From Novosphingobium resinovorum (GTDB lineage Bacteria; Pseudomonadota; Alphaproteobacteria; Sphingomonadales; Sphingomonadaceae): DNA of 64,000 nt. The position numbers and the translations under genes are program-made. Location: positions 744,001-808,000 of the forward strand of contig NZ_CP017076.1 in assembly GCF_001742225.1 (NCBI RefSeq), in the 5' to 3' direction. The notes below the pieces were generated by a model, which saw only the letters and a program-made list of their open reading frames with translations, did not search any database and was not told the DNA's origin. Positions 1-9,365 of the stretch are shown here, piece by piece; position 1 is the first letter of the stretch; each line of letters starts with the position of its first letter.

Positions 1-63
1 CTCCCGATGATCCGCCCCCCTGCCCCTAGGCTGGCGGCTACGGCATCATTTGGAGACTACGGC

Positions 64-1416
64 ATGCATGGAGCCGCGCCGCAAGGCGGCTTGCTTCGGA
101 CCCGGACCAAGGCGCTCTACAGCTTTGGCAACGTCGGGAACCAGTTGTTCCGCGACGCGCCGATGATCCTCCTGCTTTACTACCTCACCAGCATCGTCGG
201 TATCCCGCCGGCGATCGCGGGCGCGGCGATCTTCGTGCCCAAGGTCATCGTCGGCGCGCTCAGCGACTTCACCGTCGGCGTCGTTTCCGACCGCAACCTC
301 CATCGCTTCGCGCGGCGAAACTGGCTGCTCGTCGGCGCGGTGCTGGCGCCCTTCGCGATGATCGCCACGTTCTTCGTGCCCAATGCCGCGATGAGCACGC
401 AAGTCGGCTACGTCGTCGTCGCCTTCAGCTTCTACATGGTGACCTTCGCCAGCTTCTCCGTGCCGTTCCTTGCGCATTTCTCGGAAATCAGCAGCGATCC
501 GCAGGAGCGTACGGTACTGATGGCGTGGAAGCACGCCTGGACCGGCGCGGGACTGCTGCTCGGCTCGGCGCTGGTGCCATGGCTCATCCACGAACTGGGT
601 GCCGATCGCGGCGCCTACGTCACCGGCGCGGCGCTGTTGGGCGGGATCACCGCGATCAGCCTCGTCACCGCCTGGAACGCGGTGCGCAAGGTGCAGGTCG
701 TCACGCCTCTCGAGCGCGACCTCTCGCTGCGCGGCCTGCTGGCCACGCTGACCTTCCGCCCATTCCGCGTCCTGTGCCTTTCCGCCGCCGCCATGACGGT
801 GGCGGCAGGCACCTGCTCGGCGGCGATGGCGTTCTTCATCACCTACAACATGGGGCGGACCGACGCGCTGGTGCAGCTCGGCATCCTCGTCGCCATTGCG
901 GGCTGCGTCGTCATGGCCGTCTCGCCGCTCTGGGTGGCGGCGGCGAAAGTGCTGGGCAAGCGCAACGCGTACCTCGTCGGCGCGCTCGGCCATGTGATCA
1001 CGCTGCTCGTCTGGTCCAATGCCGGCGCCGGGCCGATCTGGGTGACCTATGTGTGCTCGGGCTGCGTCGGGTTGTTCAACTCCGGGTGGGGCCTGATCGC
1101 GCTCTCGCTCCTCACCGACGCCATGGCACAGGCCCGCGCGGAGACCGGGCGCGATACCGCCGGCTCGTTCGCCGCGATCTGGTCGATCATCGAGAAGGCC
1201 GGAATCGCGCTCGGCGGCACGCTGATCGCGAGTTCGATCCTGGCGATCGGCGGCTTCGATTCAGCCGCCGCCAAGCGCGGCATCGCCCAGAGCGCTGAGG
1301 CCATCGACGCGATCCGCTACGCCTTCGGAATCGTCCCGGCCGCGCTGATGTGCATTGCCGCGCTGATCATCTGGCGCTGCGTCCCCGCACGCGGAGGCGC
1401 AGCGCTGGCACACTAG
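64..1416 (+). CDS. MFS permease of the GPH (sugar:cation symporter) type
   Basis: A 450-residue polytopic inner-membrane protein with about twelve hydrophobic segments spread over its whole length, resembling the glycoside-pentoside-hexuronide/MelB-like branch of the major facilitator superfamily. The first helix region (LYSFGNVGNQLF) and the following DxxVGxxSDR-type loop (FTVGVVSDRN) fit that branch. I chose the ATG at 64 because GGAG lies 8 nt upstream; an in-frame ATG at 7 would add 19 residues with no membrane character. It converges on the oxidoreductase gene, with the two 3' ends overlapping by 4 nt. The substrate cannot be read from sequence; a sugar or sugar acid is the family default. 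Confidence 0.85.
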   Translation: MHGAAPQGGLLRTRTKALYSFGNVGNQLFRDAPMILLLYYLTSIVGIPPAIAGAAIFVPKVIVGALSDFTVGVVSDRNLHRFARRNWLLVGAVLAPFAMIATFFVPNAAMSTQVGYVVVAFSFYMVTFASFSVPFLAHFSEISSDPQERTVLMAWKHAWTGAGLLLGSALVPWLIHELGADRGAYVTGAALLGGITAISLVTAWNAVRKVQVVTPLERDLSLRGLLATLTFRPFRVLCLSAAAMTVAAGTCSAAMAFFITYNMGRTDALVQLGILVAIAGCVVMAVSPLWVAAAKVLGKRNAYLVGALGHVITLLVWSNAGAGPIWVTYVCSGCVGLFNSGWGLIALSLLTDAMAQARAETGRDTAGSFAAIWSIIEKAGIALGGTLIASSILAIGGFDSAAAKRGIAQSAEAIDAIRYAFGIVPAALMCIAALIIWRCVPARGGAALAH

Positions 1417-2414
1417 CTATCGTGCTGCGCCGCCGCCACGATCGCACGGTTGAGGCGGGTCTGGCGCAGGGCGGAGGGGTGCAGCACGCTGCGGTTCGGC
1501 AGCCCCCTCACCGCCAGAGCGAACTCGCGAACCTGCGTCGCGAAATAGTGCGTGATCCCGTCGTTGAAGAGCGCATCGTCATCCACCGGCGCCCGCTCGG
1601 GCATGACGACGGGCTCGTCGTCGATCCAGAGTTCATCGCCGTTCTCGACCCGCACGGTGGCGTTCTCGAAGTGCGCGACCTTGCGGTTCATCGTGCGCTT
1701 CTGGTTGTACGAAACGTGGATTGAGGCGAGCACGTCGTCAGGATAGCGCAGCAGGATCATCGCCTCGTCCTCTGCCGCCCAGTCGGGCTGGAAGCGCGCC
1801 GCCTCGACATGGATGCGCAGCGGATCGATCTCGCCGACGACGAGTTGCAGGAAATCGATCGCGTGCGGGGCGAACAGGGTAAGGACCAATCCTTCCTCGC
1901 GCGTGCGGGTCGCCCACCAGGGTGCCTGCGGGCCGTCCCAGAACACGCACATCGAGATGCTGACCGCCCGCAGACGGCCGAACCCGGCGCGGCGGTCCTG
2001 CAGCGTACGCACCGCCTCGACATGGCGAAAGGTGTGCCCGGCGGCAAGGACCAGCCCGGTTTCGTCCGCCAGTGCAGCGATCCGCTCGGCATCGGCGACG
2101 GTTTCGGAGAACGGCTTCTCGACCAGCACGTTGCGCCCGGCGCGCAGCACCTGCTCCACCTGATCCGCGTGCAATGCGTTAGGCGTGCACAGCACCACTG
2201 CTTCGACAGCATCCAGCGCCAGCGCCTCTTCCAGCGAAGTGCAGGCGTGTTCGGCGCAATACTCTTGCGCGAACTCGGCGGCGCGGGCGGGATCGGGATC
2301 GACCACGGCGACCAGTCGGGCATACTCCGGACTGCGGGCGATCGCCTTGAGATGCAGCGGCGCAATCCGGCCGCAGCCGACGAGGGCGATCCCGATGGGT
2401 CGATCGATTGTCAT
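1413..2414 (-). CDS. Gfo/Idh/MocA-family NAD(P)-dependent oxidoreductase
   Basis: A 333-residue cytoplasmic oxidoreductase. The Rossmann nucleotide-binding motif GCGRIA is at residues 13-18, and the family Lys motif EKPF is at 99-102 in the usual position after the second half of the fold. The C-terminal half is the alpha/beta GFO_IDH_MocA_C-type domain. Members oxidise or reduce sugars, inositols or related polyols. The start at 2414 has GGAG 5 nt upstream; a longer reading to 2468 adds a non-conserved leader. It is convergent with the sugar-type MFS permease, so a shared carbohydrate role is possible but not shown. Confidence 0.88.
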   Translation of the reverse strand: MTIDRPIGIALVGCGRIAPLHLKAIARSPEYARLVAVVDPDPARAAEFAQEYCAEHACTSLEEALALDAVEAVVLCTPNALHADQVEQVLRAGRNVLVEKPFSETVADAERIAALADETGLVLAAGHTFRHVEAVRTLQDRRAGFGRLRAVSISMCVFWDGPQAPWWATRTREEGLVLTLFAPHAIDFLQLVVGEIDPLRIHVEAARFQPDWAAEDEAMILLRYPDDVLASIHVSYNQKRTMNRKVAHFENATVRVENGDELWIDDEPVVMPERAPVDDDALFNDGITHYFATQVREFALAVRGLPNRSVLHPSALRQTRLNRAIVAAAQHDS

Positions 2415-2519
2415 GCAGGCTCCACGTAACGTCAGGCGGGAAAGGCCTGACGAGGCCCATATCTTCACCCGCCGTCCATCACCGCCTGGGCGGTTGATCG
2501 ACAGGCGGACGATACCCGG

Positions 2520-3062
2520 TCAGGCCAGCGGGCCTGCCGTGAAACTCTCGCGCGTGATTTCGAAGATGACGTGCTCGACCATCACGCCGCAGCGCTCGTA
2601 GCTGCGCGAACGGCCCTCGACCAGACGGCCGCCGATATTCGCCATCGCCTTGCGCGAGATGACGTTGTCCGCGCCCACCTGGAAGATGACACGCTCGAAA
2701 TGCTGGAGTGCGTGCGCAAGCATCATGCGCTTGAATTCGGCGTTGTACCCGCCGCCCCAGTAGCGGCGTGCCAGGAACGTCCAGCCGATCTCGATTTCGC
2801 CGGGTTGCTCGACTTCGGGCGCTCCGTAGCGGGAGGAGCCGACGATTGCGCCGTTCTCCCGATCGAGGATCGCAAGGGCGCCGCCACCCGCCAACGCCTC
2901 GTCGAAGAAGCCGCGGAACACCGGCTCCTGCCAGCGATCGTGCGAGGGATGCACGGCCCAGATGTCGGGATCGGACGCGACTGCGAACAGCGCATCCCAA
3001 TCCGCCTCAAGCAGGGGCCTGAGCGTCAGCCGGTCCCCTTCGAGAACCGGCTGACGGTCCAT
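2520..3062 (-). CDS. GNAT-family N-acetyltransferase (RimJ/RimL-like)
   Basis: A 180-residue acetyltransferase. The N-terminal LxLRPLLEADWDALFAV pattern is the typical opening of the RimJ/RimL GNAT branch. The central part (IGWTFLARRYWGGGYNAEF) corresponds to the beta4/acetyl-CoA pyrophosphate-binding region, and VIFQVGADNVISRKAMANIG to the conserved C-terminal segment. It starts 2 nt after the stop of the aminotransferase gene and is therefore co-transcribed with it. The acetyl acceptor is unknown: an N-terminal amine of a protein or a small molecule are both possible. Confidence 0.85.
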   Translation of the reverse strand: MDRQPVLEGDRLTLRPLLEADWDALFAVASDPDIWAVHPSHDRWQEPVFRGFFDEALAGGGALAILDRENGAIVGSSRYGAPEVEQPGEIEIGWTFLARRYWGGGYNAEFKRMMLAHALQHFERVIFQVGADNVISRKAMANIGGRLVEGRSRSYERCGVMVEHVIFEITRESFTAGPLA

Positions 3063-3064
3063 GA

Positions 3065-4240
3065 TCAGGCCGTCACGGCCGCGACGGCGGCGATGAACTG
3101 GTCGATGTTGCCGTCGGTCAGACCCGCGACGTTAATGCGGCCCGAAGCGGCAAAGTAGATACCGTATTCCGAACGCATCGCCTGCACCTGCTCCGGAGTG
3201 AAGGGGATGATCGAGAACAGGCCGTTCTGCGAGCCCACCGGGGTCAGGTCGACGCCGCCGGTCTTGCCGGCCGTCTGCAACTTCGCACGCACGCCGCGCA
3301 TGCGTTCACGCATCTCGTCGAGTTCGGCCAGCCACTGCGCGGTCAGGGCCTCGTCCTCGAAGATCACGCGAACCGCCGCGCCGCCGTGATCTGGCGGCTG
3401 CGACCAGTTGGCACGGGCCAGCGAGTGGCCGTTCGACATGACCTTGGCAAGATCGGCCGGATCGGCGACCATTGCGTAGAGCGCCCCGACGCGGTCACGA
3501 TAGAGACCGAAGTTCTTGTCGCACGAATAGCAAATGAGTGCTTCCGGAACCGATGCCAGAACGCGGCGCAGGCCGTAGGCATCTTCTTCCATGCCCTGGC
3601 CGAGGCCCTGGTAGGCAAGGTCGAGTACCGGAAGAATGGTCGAAGCGGCCAGCAGTCCGGCGATCTCGTCCCATTCGGCATTGGTGTAGTCGATGCCGGT
3701 CGGGTTGTGGCAGCAGCCGTGCAACAGGATGGCATCGCCTTCCTGCGCCGTGGCGATCGCGCCGCGCAGGGCGTCCATGTCGGCGCCGGCGCCGGTCGCG
3801 TGGTTGAACTCGAGGACTTCGAGGCCGAGATCGGCGCAAATCTGGTTGTGGTTTGGCCAGCTGGGCTTGCCGACGATGACGCGCTTGTAGCCCGCACGCT
3901 TCACCATCGCGAGCGCGAGGCGCAGCGAACCGGTGCCGCCGGGTGTCTGCATGCCCTCGATCCGGCCGCCCATGGTCGGGTTGGCCTTGCCGAACACGTA
4001 GGGCATCAGCTTCTCGACGAAGCCCATGTCACCCTCGGGGCCGAGGTAGGCCTTGGAGTCCTGCTCCTCGACCAGCTTCTTCTCGGCCGCCTTGATCGCG
4101 GCGAAGACCGGCGTGTCGCCGTCGGCGGTCTTGTAGACGCCGACACCGAGGTCGATCTTGTCCGCGCGCGGATCGTTGTTGTGGAGCTTGATCAGCGCAA
4201 GGAGCGCGTCAGCGGGCTGTTGCTTGAGATCGTTGAGCAT
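3065..4240 (-). CDS. Aspartate/aromatic amino-acid aminotransferase (class I, TyrB/AspC-like)
   Basis: A 391-residue fold-type I PLP enzyme of the AspC/TyrB branch, transferring the amino group of aspartate or aromatic amino acids to 2-oxoglutarate. Visible family signatures are HGCCHNPTG at about 174-182, the PLP-ring Asp in LDLAYQG at about 206-212, and the Schiff-base lysine in SCDKNFGLY (Lys242). SGRINVAGL near the C-terminus carries the substrate-carboxylate Arg. Full family length. It heads a two-gene unit with the GNAT gene (2-nt gap). Aspartate and aromatic specificity cannot be separated by eye. Confidence 0.92.
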   Translation of the reverse strand: MLNDLKQQPADALLALIKLHNNDPRADKIDLGVGVYKTADGDTPVFAAIKAAEKKLVEEQDSKAYLGPEGDMGFVEKLMPYVFGKANPTMGGRIEGMQTPGGTGSLRLALAMVKRAGYKRVIVGKPSWPNHNQICADLGLEVLEFNHATGAGADMDALRGAIATAQEGDAILLHGCCHNPTGIDYTNAEWDEIAGLLAASTILPVLDLAYQGLGQGMEEDAYGLRRVLASVPEALICYSCDKNFGLYRDRVGALYAMVADPADLAKVMSNGHSLARANWSQPPDHGGAAVRVIFEDEALTAQWLAELDEMRERMRGVRAKLQTAGKTGGVDLTPVGSQNGLFSIIPFTPEQVQAMRSEYGIYFAASGRINVAGLTDGNIDQFIAAVAAVTA

Positions 4241-4320
4241 GGCGGGCGGCCCTTAACCCCGCCCGCCGCTTGACGCAACCACCTAGTTGGACGGCTGCGT
4301 CGATGCGCAATATCGTTGCG

Positions 4321-5139
4321 TCAGAAGGGCAGCCAGCTCTGCTTTTCGGAGAACTTCATGTAGCCGATATTGGCGCCCAGACGCAGTCCCGCGCCCGCGC
4401 GTACGGGAATCAGTACGGTGTTTCCGCGGCGCAGGTAGCTGACGGTAAAGCCGCCCACGAGATAGGCCTGGCCTTCGCCCGCGCCGAACCGATGGAACAG
4501 GTCCTGGCTGTCGTAGAGGTTGTAGACCAGCACGAAGGCATTGCCGGCATTCGCGCCGGCGTCGAAGCCGATCGACGGCCCCGTCCAGTAGACCGGGCGC
4601 TCGCCTTCCACCTTGTGATGGAGCGTGCCCGAACCGTAGCGCAGGCCCACGGCAAGGGCGCCGCCTGCCTCGCGCCCGATGATGTATGCGTTGGGCTCGC
4701 CCTGCTTGGCGAGCAGGTCCTTGATGATGTCCGCGAGGCCCTTGGCGCCTTTGCCGAATACACCTTCGGCTGCGCCGATCAGGTCGTCCTCGCGGTAGGT
4801 CGAACCATTGTCCTGCGTCGCGACGGCCGGTGCGGCGGGATAGGTCGGCGCGGGCGTGGGAGCAGGATAGGCCGGCTGCCCGCCGTTCCAGTCGGTGGCG
4901 GGTGGCCCTTCGACAGGCGTGCCGTTGCCCGGATCGGTTGCGGGCGGCACCGGCGAATAAGTCGTGCCGCGATTGAGGTCGCCGTCGATCGCCGCATCGG
5001 GATCGACGGTCGTGACCTGCGCGAATGCCGGGGCGGCCGAGGTGGCGAGCGCCAGCAACGCCGCCGCCAGCCCGATGACCGACCTGCGACGCGCCCCCCG
5101 AACAGTTTGCGTGCGATCTTGCATAGAATGACCCTTCAT
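4321..5139 (-). CDS. eipA: EipA-like DUF1134 cell-envelope protein
   Basis: An exported protein with a classical signal peptide (Arg-rich n-region, then LAAALLALATSAAPAFAQ). A Pro-rich linker of about 60 residues follows, then a C-terminal domain that matches DUF1134 as I know it (YREDDLIGAAEGVFGKGAKG through the SIGFDAGANAGN stretch and the VRAGAGLRLGANIGYM ending). The Brucella and Caulobacter homologue EipA is a periplasmic lipocalin-like protein needed for envelope integrity. Two starts are possible: 5139, and 15 nt downstream at 5124, where AAGGG sits 7 nt ahead. Both keep the signal peptide. The gene stands alone between the aminotransferase and tRNA-Ser. Confidence 0.85.
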   Translation of the reverse strand: MKGHSMQDRTQTVRGARRRSVIGLAAALLALATSAAPAFAQVTTVDPDAAIDGDLNRGTTYSPVPPATDPGNGTPVEGPPATDWNGGQPAYPAPTPAPTYPAAPAVATQDNGSTYREDDLIGAAEGVFGKGAKGLADIIKDLLAKQGEPNAYIIGREAGGALAVGLRYGSGTLHHKVEGERPVYWTGPSIGFDAGANAGNAFVLVYNLYDSQDLFHRFGAGEGQAYLVGGFTVSYLRRGNTVLIPVRAGAGLRLGANIGYMKFSEKQSWLPF

Positions 5140-5404
5140 GGCGTGATTACCTTGCGTTCTCCACGCCGCTCCCGGCGCTTCCCACGTCCCCCGCGCCCCA
5201 TGCACGGTCAAAACTGGTATCATCGCACAAGAATCCACCGCGCCTGACCTAGCAATGAACGGGCGACGATCCGAGTCGGTTTTGCGGCAGGTCGAACTTG
5301 AAACTCGCGGTGAAGCGAGTGTTGAATAAATCTGCATTCTTGCACGCTTGCCCCCTTGCCGCCCCCGAATGCTCCCGTTATAGGCACCGCTCCAAGCCGC
5401 ATCC

Positions 5405-5493
5405 GGAGACGTGGGTGAGTGGCTGAAACCAGCGGTTTGCTAAACCGTCGTGCCCTTAAGGGGGCACCCCGGGTTCGAATCCCGGCGTCTCCG
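5405..5493 (+). tRNA. tRNA-Ser (anticodon GCT)
   Basis: The acceptor stem GGAGACG/CGTCTCC is closed exactly, with discriminator G and an encoded CCA at 5494-5496. The anticodon arm is GCGGT-TTGCTAA-ACCGT, giving anticodon GCT (serine AGC/AGT codons). A long variable arm follows (TGCCCTTAAGGGGGCA), as expected for class II tRNA-Ser. The T arm GGGTTCGAATCCC is canonical. An integrase pseudogene begins about 145 nt downstream, so the 3' end of this tRNA was probably an integration site. Confidence 0.97.
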
Positions 5494-5638
5494 CCACCGG
5501 CTTGTCCAGCCCCATTCGCGACCATCCGATAAGGCCCTGAGAAATCAGGTCTTTCGGGTGATTCGCGTCCACCCGCATTTATCCCTGTTCGCCTGCAACC
5601 GATTCGTCGTGTGGTATAAAATGTGGGATAATTTTCGG

Positions 5639-6761
5639 ATGGGAAAGCTCTCCGCGACCGCTGTCAGGAATGCCACCAAGCCGAGCCGGCTTGGCGATGG
5701 TGATGGACTATTTCTCATCATTCAACCCGGTGGCAGCAAGAACTGGGGCTGCCGCGTTCAGAAGCATGGAACCCGCCGCGACTTTGGCGTCGGCAGCGCG
5801 GCGAAGGTGTCGCTCGCCCAGGCAAGGGAGCGCGCTCGGGAGATTCGGAGCTGGGGGAGCTCGGCCTCGACCCCGTTTTCGAACCGCGTAAGGCTGACGG
5901 CGTGCCTACCTTCAAGGATGCCACTGCCTAGGCCCTAGCAGCCCAGCGCAAGACTTGGCGCAATGAGAAACATGAAGGTCAGTGGCTTCGTACGCTGGAG
6001 ACATATGTCTTCCCAAAACTTGGCAATGTCCAGGTCTCGGAAATCACCGACCCGATGATCCGCTATGTCCTGGCCGAAATCTGGCTATCCAAGCCTGAGA
6101 CCGTACGGCGGGTCCGACAGCGTATTGGAGCAGTGCTCGACTGGGCCTTTGCCTCCGGCTTTCGAGAATTAGAGGCGCCGATGCGTGCGGTGACCAAAGG
6201 TCTGCCGAAGCAGCCGAAGAATGACGGGCATTTCGCGGCGATGCCCTATACTAAAGTACCCGCATTTGTTGCCAGCCTCAGGAAACGAGGCTCCTTCATC
6301 CGGATGGCCCTCGAGTTTGCAATCCTTTGCGCTTCACGATTGGGGGGAAGTTCGCTGCGCGCGATGGGAGGAATTTGATCTGGAGAACTGCCTCTGGACG
6401 GTGCCGAAGGAGCGAATGAAGGCCAACCGCGAGCATATCATTCCCCTCACGCGGAGCGCAATTCGGATCATAGAAAGAGCAGCCGCCCTCAAGCTGGGTG
6501 ATTGACCCCTCGTCTTCCCTGGAGCGAAACGGAACACCCCCGCTGTCAGACATGACGTTGACGAAGCTTCTGCGTGAAATGAAGGAACCCTACACGGCAC
6601 ATGGTTTTAGGTCGGCATTTCGCGATTGGGTGAGCGAAGAGACTGAGCATCCCGGCGAAGTGGCCGAGGCAGCACTTTCTCACGTTGTGAAGGGCAAAAC
6701 TGACGCTGCGTATCGACGCAGAAACTTGCTCGAAAAGCGCCGATTGCTGATGAATGAATGA
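5639..6761 (+). pseudogene. Decayed P4-type tyrosine integrase
   Basis: The start (MGKLSATAVRNATKPSRLGD) and the GGSKNWGCRVQKHGTRRDFG stretch are the DUF4102 N-terminal arm-binding domain of P4/CP4-57-like integrases. The core-binding region follows in another frame (YVFPKLGNVQVSEITD to FRELEAP), and the catalytic domain in a third (RWEEFDLENCLWTVPKERMK). An in-frame stop falls after KLGD, and the end (AHGFRSAFRDW, DAAYRRRNLLEKRR) carries the catalytic His/Arg and Tyr. At least three disruptions (near 5860-5940, about 6335, and about 6503) prevent a full product. It lies directly behind tRNA-Ser, as P4-type integrases usually do. A dead integration module. Confidence 0.9.
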
Positions 6762-7240
6762 CTGGTCAGCCTTTTGCGAGCCGCACTGACGCACCTTGCC
6801 CCGAAGTCGATGTAGCGAACCGTCACTTGCAGCGAGCGGCCTGACCTCGCCGGCAGCGACCTTCTCCCGCCCTCCAGCAGCCAATTGCACGCTCCCCAGT
6901 GAGGTCCGTCCGCCTCCTCTCTTTTGGATCACCTACACTGGGCGATAGGCGACTGTTCGGATCGGAGCCGGTTCGCGGGGCTAGCTGACGATCGCAGGGA
7001 GTCGGCAGCCTACCATTCTCGGCCATTTAGCCGCCGATTTCCGCTCCTTAGGTGCGGACTGGCAGCGTCCCATCCTATACGTGTAACGCTGGCCGTAACG
7101 AGACCGGCAGGTGCTGGACGATGTACAGAGGTTCGCCGCCATTCCCGCCCGCAAAATGGAGAGGGCTGCTGCTGACCAACTCACCCCATTTGATTAGCTC
7201 AGCTTATCGCGACATACGTACTTGGCCGTCTAATCGCTAA
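6762..7240 (+). other. Non-coding stretch inside the old island
   Basis: About 480 bases between the integrase remnant and the hydrolase remnant. Short open frames exist on both strands, but none resembles a protein I recognise. I see no copy of the tRNA-Ser 3' end here that would mark the other attachment site. Confidence 0.5.
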
Positions 7241-7447
7241 GAGGCTGTCGCGCTAACCTCTGCCTCGAAGCAAGAGGACACCCTCTACCTCTCAGAGGAC
7301 GCCTTCCCGAAGGCAACCGGCACCAGCGACAAGGAATTTTTCAAGATCTCTGGTACCCGGCACATCGAGACCTACTGGGTGCCTGAGTACGTCGAGCTCG
7401 CGCTCAGCAAGCTGGTGCCGTTCTTTTCGCGCACGTTGAGCGCCTGA
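7241..7447 (+). pseudogene. C-terminal stub of an alpha/beta hydrolase
   Basis: An open frame with no start, closed upstream by a TAA at 7238-7240, encodes about 68 residues ending in a TGA. From about 7265 it reads EDTLYLSEDAFPKATGTSDK, then EFFKISGTRHIETYWVPEYV and a short FF-containing tail. This is the C-terminal end, including the active-site His region, of a family of alpha/beta hydrolases often annotated as YcjY/dienelactone-hydrolase-like. Everything before it is missing, so this is a 5'-deleted remnant. Confidence 0.65.
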
Positions 7448-7517
7448 AGGGTCGCGGTCAGGTAACCCGCGTTCCCTCCCACGGCAGCGTCATTTTCGAG
7501 AAGGATGGATTATCGGT

Positions 7518-7946
7518 ATGAAGACGATCACGCGCAGCCTCATCCTCATGTCAGGCACAATGCTCGGTTTAGGGATACCGGGTTTGGCCCAGGCTCAGAC
7601 CCCCGCAGCGAAGACCGCCAGCCAGCCGTCGCGCGCGCAGCAACTGATGGGCGACATCGATCCCAAGCTGGCTCAGCTGACGGACGAAGTCCTGCTCGGT
7701 GATGTATGGGAACGGCCTGGCCTCGCCAAGCGGGACCGTAGCCTCGTCACTGTCGCGGCGCTGATCGCCCTCAATCGCCCCGAACAGTTGCGCTCACATA
7801 TGCAACTCGCACGCCGCAATGGCGTCACTGAGACAGAGATCGTCGAGGCCATCACGCAGCTCGCCTTCTATGCGGGCTGGCCCAATGCGATCAACGCCGT
7901 CGGCGTCGCACGTGAGGTGTTTCATCCCAAGAGCGAGGCTGAATGA
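7518..7946 (+). CDS. Exported carboxymuconolactone decarboxylase (CMD)-family protein
   Basis: 142 residues with a signal peptide (MKTITRSLILMSGTMLGLG... AQAQ) followed by one CMD/AhpD-like helical domain (about 45-135). It carries the RDRSLVTVAALIAL and GVTETEIVEAITQLAFYAGW motifs of the gamma-carboxymuconolactone decarboxylase family. It has no CxxC pair, so it is not an AhpD-type peroxidase. The next gene overlaps its stop by 4 nt (ATGA), giving a two-gene unit with an exported cupin. Exported CMD/cupin pairs are common in proteobacteria beside LysR regulators and aldo/keto reductases; their reaction is not settled. Confidence 0.85.
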   Translation: MKTITRSLILMSGTMLGLGIPGLAQAQTPAAKTASQPSRAQQLMGDIDPKLAQLTDEVLLGDVWERPGLAKRDRSLVTVAALIALNRPEQLRSHMQLARRNGVTETEIVEAITQLAFYAGWPNAINAVGVAREVFHPKSEAE

Positions 7947-8446
7947 TGCGCGGACTGAGAAAAGCGGCGATGACCATCGGCGCGGCATGTCTGCCGATGC
8001 CTGCCGTGGCTGGCGACAACCAAGGAACGGTATCGGGTGTTTCCGTCATCCGGGAAGGCTCGAGCGATAAATCCATTGGCGCGGCCGCCAACTTCACGGG
8101 GACCGCGCAAGTCGAGGGCCGCTTCCAGCGCGAGGCGCCGGCACGTATCGGCGGCGGCACCGTAACCTTCGCGCACGGCGCGCATACCGCGTGGCACACG
8201 CATCCGCTCGGCCAGACCCTCGTGGTTACGCGCGGTCACGGTTTCGTGCAGCAATGGGGGCAGCCGGCCGAGCGGTTCGGACCGGGCGATGTCGTCTGGA
8301 TCGGCCCCGGCATCAAGCATTGGCACGGCGCAGGGCCCGACGAAGCAATGACCCACGTTGCGTTGACGGAGAGCAGCAATGGCCAGTCCGTCGCATGGGA
8401 TGAGCTTGTCAGCGATGCCCAGTACGCGGACGCGGTCGGCCATTAG
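7943..8446 (+). CDS. Exported cupin-domain protein
   Basis: 167 residues: signal peptide (MTIGAACLPMPAVAG), then a single cupin domain. The first cupin motif is visible as HGAHTAWHTHPLGQ (three His placed as metal ligands). The second is PGDVVWIGPGIKHWHGA with the fourth ligand. Metal-binding cupins of this exported type are usually listed as of unknown function. The start overlaps the CMD gene (ATGA). The 3' end overlaps the stop of the convergent LysR gene by 4 nt. Confidence 0.85.
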   Translation: MMRGLRKAAMTIGAACLPMPAVAGDNQGTVSGVSVIREGSSDKSIGAAANFTGTAQVEGRFQREAPARIGGGTVTFAHGAHTAWHTHPLGQTLVVTRGHGFVQQWGQPAERFGPGDVVWIGPGIKHWHGAGPDEAMTHVALTESSNGQSVAWDELVSDAQYADAVGH

Positions 8447-9336
8447 CCGCGATAGCGCAAAGTCTCCACGAACAGCGCGAAAGCCGGCGATGCGTGGCGA
8501 CGGCTGGGATAATAGAGGTGGTAGCCGGGAAAGGGTTCGCACCAGTCTTCCATCACCCGGATGAGCTCTCCACGCTCGATGTGGGGCATCACCTGATCCT
8601 CCGGGAGATAGGCAAGTCCCAGCCCATCGAGTGCCGAGTTGAGGCGCAGACTGATGTTGTTGAAAACCAGCTGCCCTTCGATCCGGACATTGACCTCGTG
8701 CCCGTCCTTGTCGAGATCCCAGGGAAAGATGCCGCCATAGGTCGGCAGCCGGATGCCGATGCAGTTATGAGCGGTCAGATCCTGGGGTGAACACGGCGCG
8801 GGATAGCGGGTGAAATAGTCGGGCGAGCCGACGACGGCCATGCGCAGGTCTGGACCGATGCGTACCGCGATCATGTCCTTGGCCAGCTGGTCGCCCAGGC
8901 GCACCCCGGCATCGAACCCCCCGGCGACGATATCGGTCAGTCCATAATCGACGACGATCTCTACGCTGATATCGGGATTGTCAGGCAGCAACTTGCGCAA
9001 CGCCGGCTGGAGTACGGACACTGCGGGATGCTCTCCGGCATTGATGCGGATCTTGCCCGAAGGCTTGTCGCGTAATTGGCTGAGCGAGGCCAGTTCCTGT
9101 GCGATCTCCTCAAAACGCGGCGCCACAGTATCGAACAGGCGGTGACCCGCTTCGGTTGGTGAGACGCTGCGGGTCGTTCGGGTCAGCAGGCGCAGGCCCA
9201 GTCTTTCCTCGAGCCCCCTAATCGTCTGGCTGAGCGCCGACTGAGAAACACCCAACTGAGCCGCCGCGCGCGTGAAGCTGCGTTCGCGAGCTACCATCAC
9301 GAAAGCCGCCAGCTCATTGTAGTTCTCGCCTGCCAT
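8443..9336 (-). CDS. LysR-family transcriptional regulator
   Basis: 297 residues. The N-terminal winged HTH (about 5-65) contains AFVMVARERSFTRAAAQLGVSQSALSQTIRGLEERL, split here by memory of the standard LysR pattern, followed by the TRTTRSVSPTEAG hinge. The rest is the LysR substrate-binding domain. It is transcribed away from an MFS-AKR-AKR operon, and the 142-nt gap between the two starts holds an ATTA-N7-TAAT palindrome, so control of that operon and of itself is the likely role. The effector is unknown. Confidence 0.92.
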   Translation of the reverse strand: MAGENYNELAAFVMVARERSFTRAAAQLGVSQSALSQTIRGLEERLGLRLLTRTTRSVSPTEAGHRLFDTVAPRFEEIAQELASLSQLRDKPSGKIRINAGEHPAVSVLQPALRKLLPDNPDISVEIVVDYGLTDIVAGGFDAGVRLGDQLAKDMIAVRIGPDLRMAVVGSPDYFTRYPAPCSPQDLTAHNCIGIRLPTYGGIFPWDLDKDGHEVNVRIEGQLVFNNISLRLNSALDGLGLAYLPEDQVMPHIERGELIRVMEDWCEPFPGYHLYYPSRRHASPAFALFVETLRYRG

Positions 9337-9365
9337 TGATTAGACCACCTTATGGCGACATGCCG

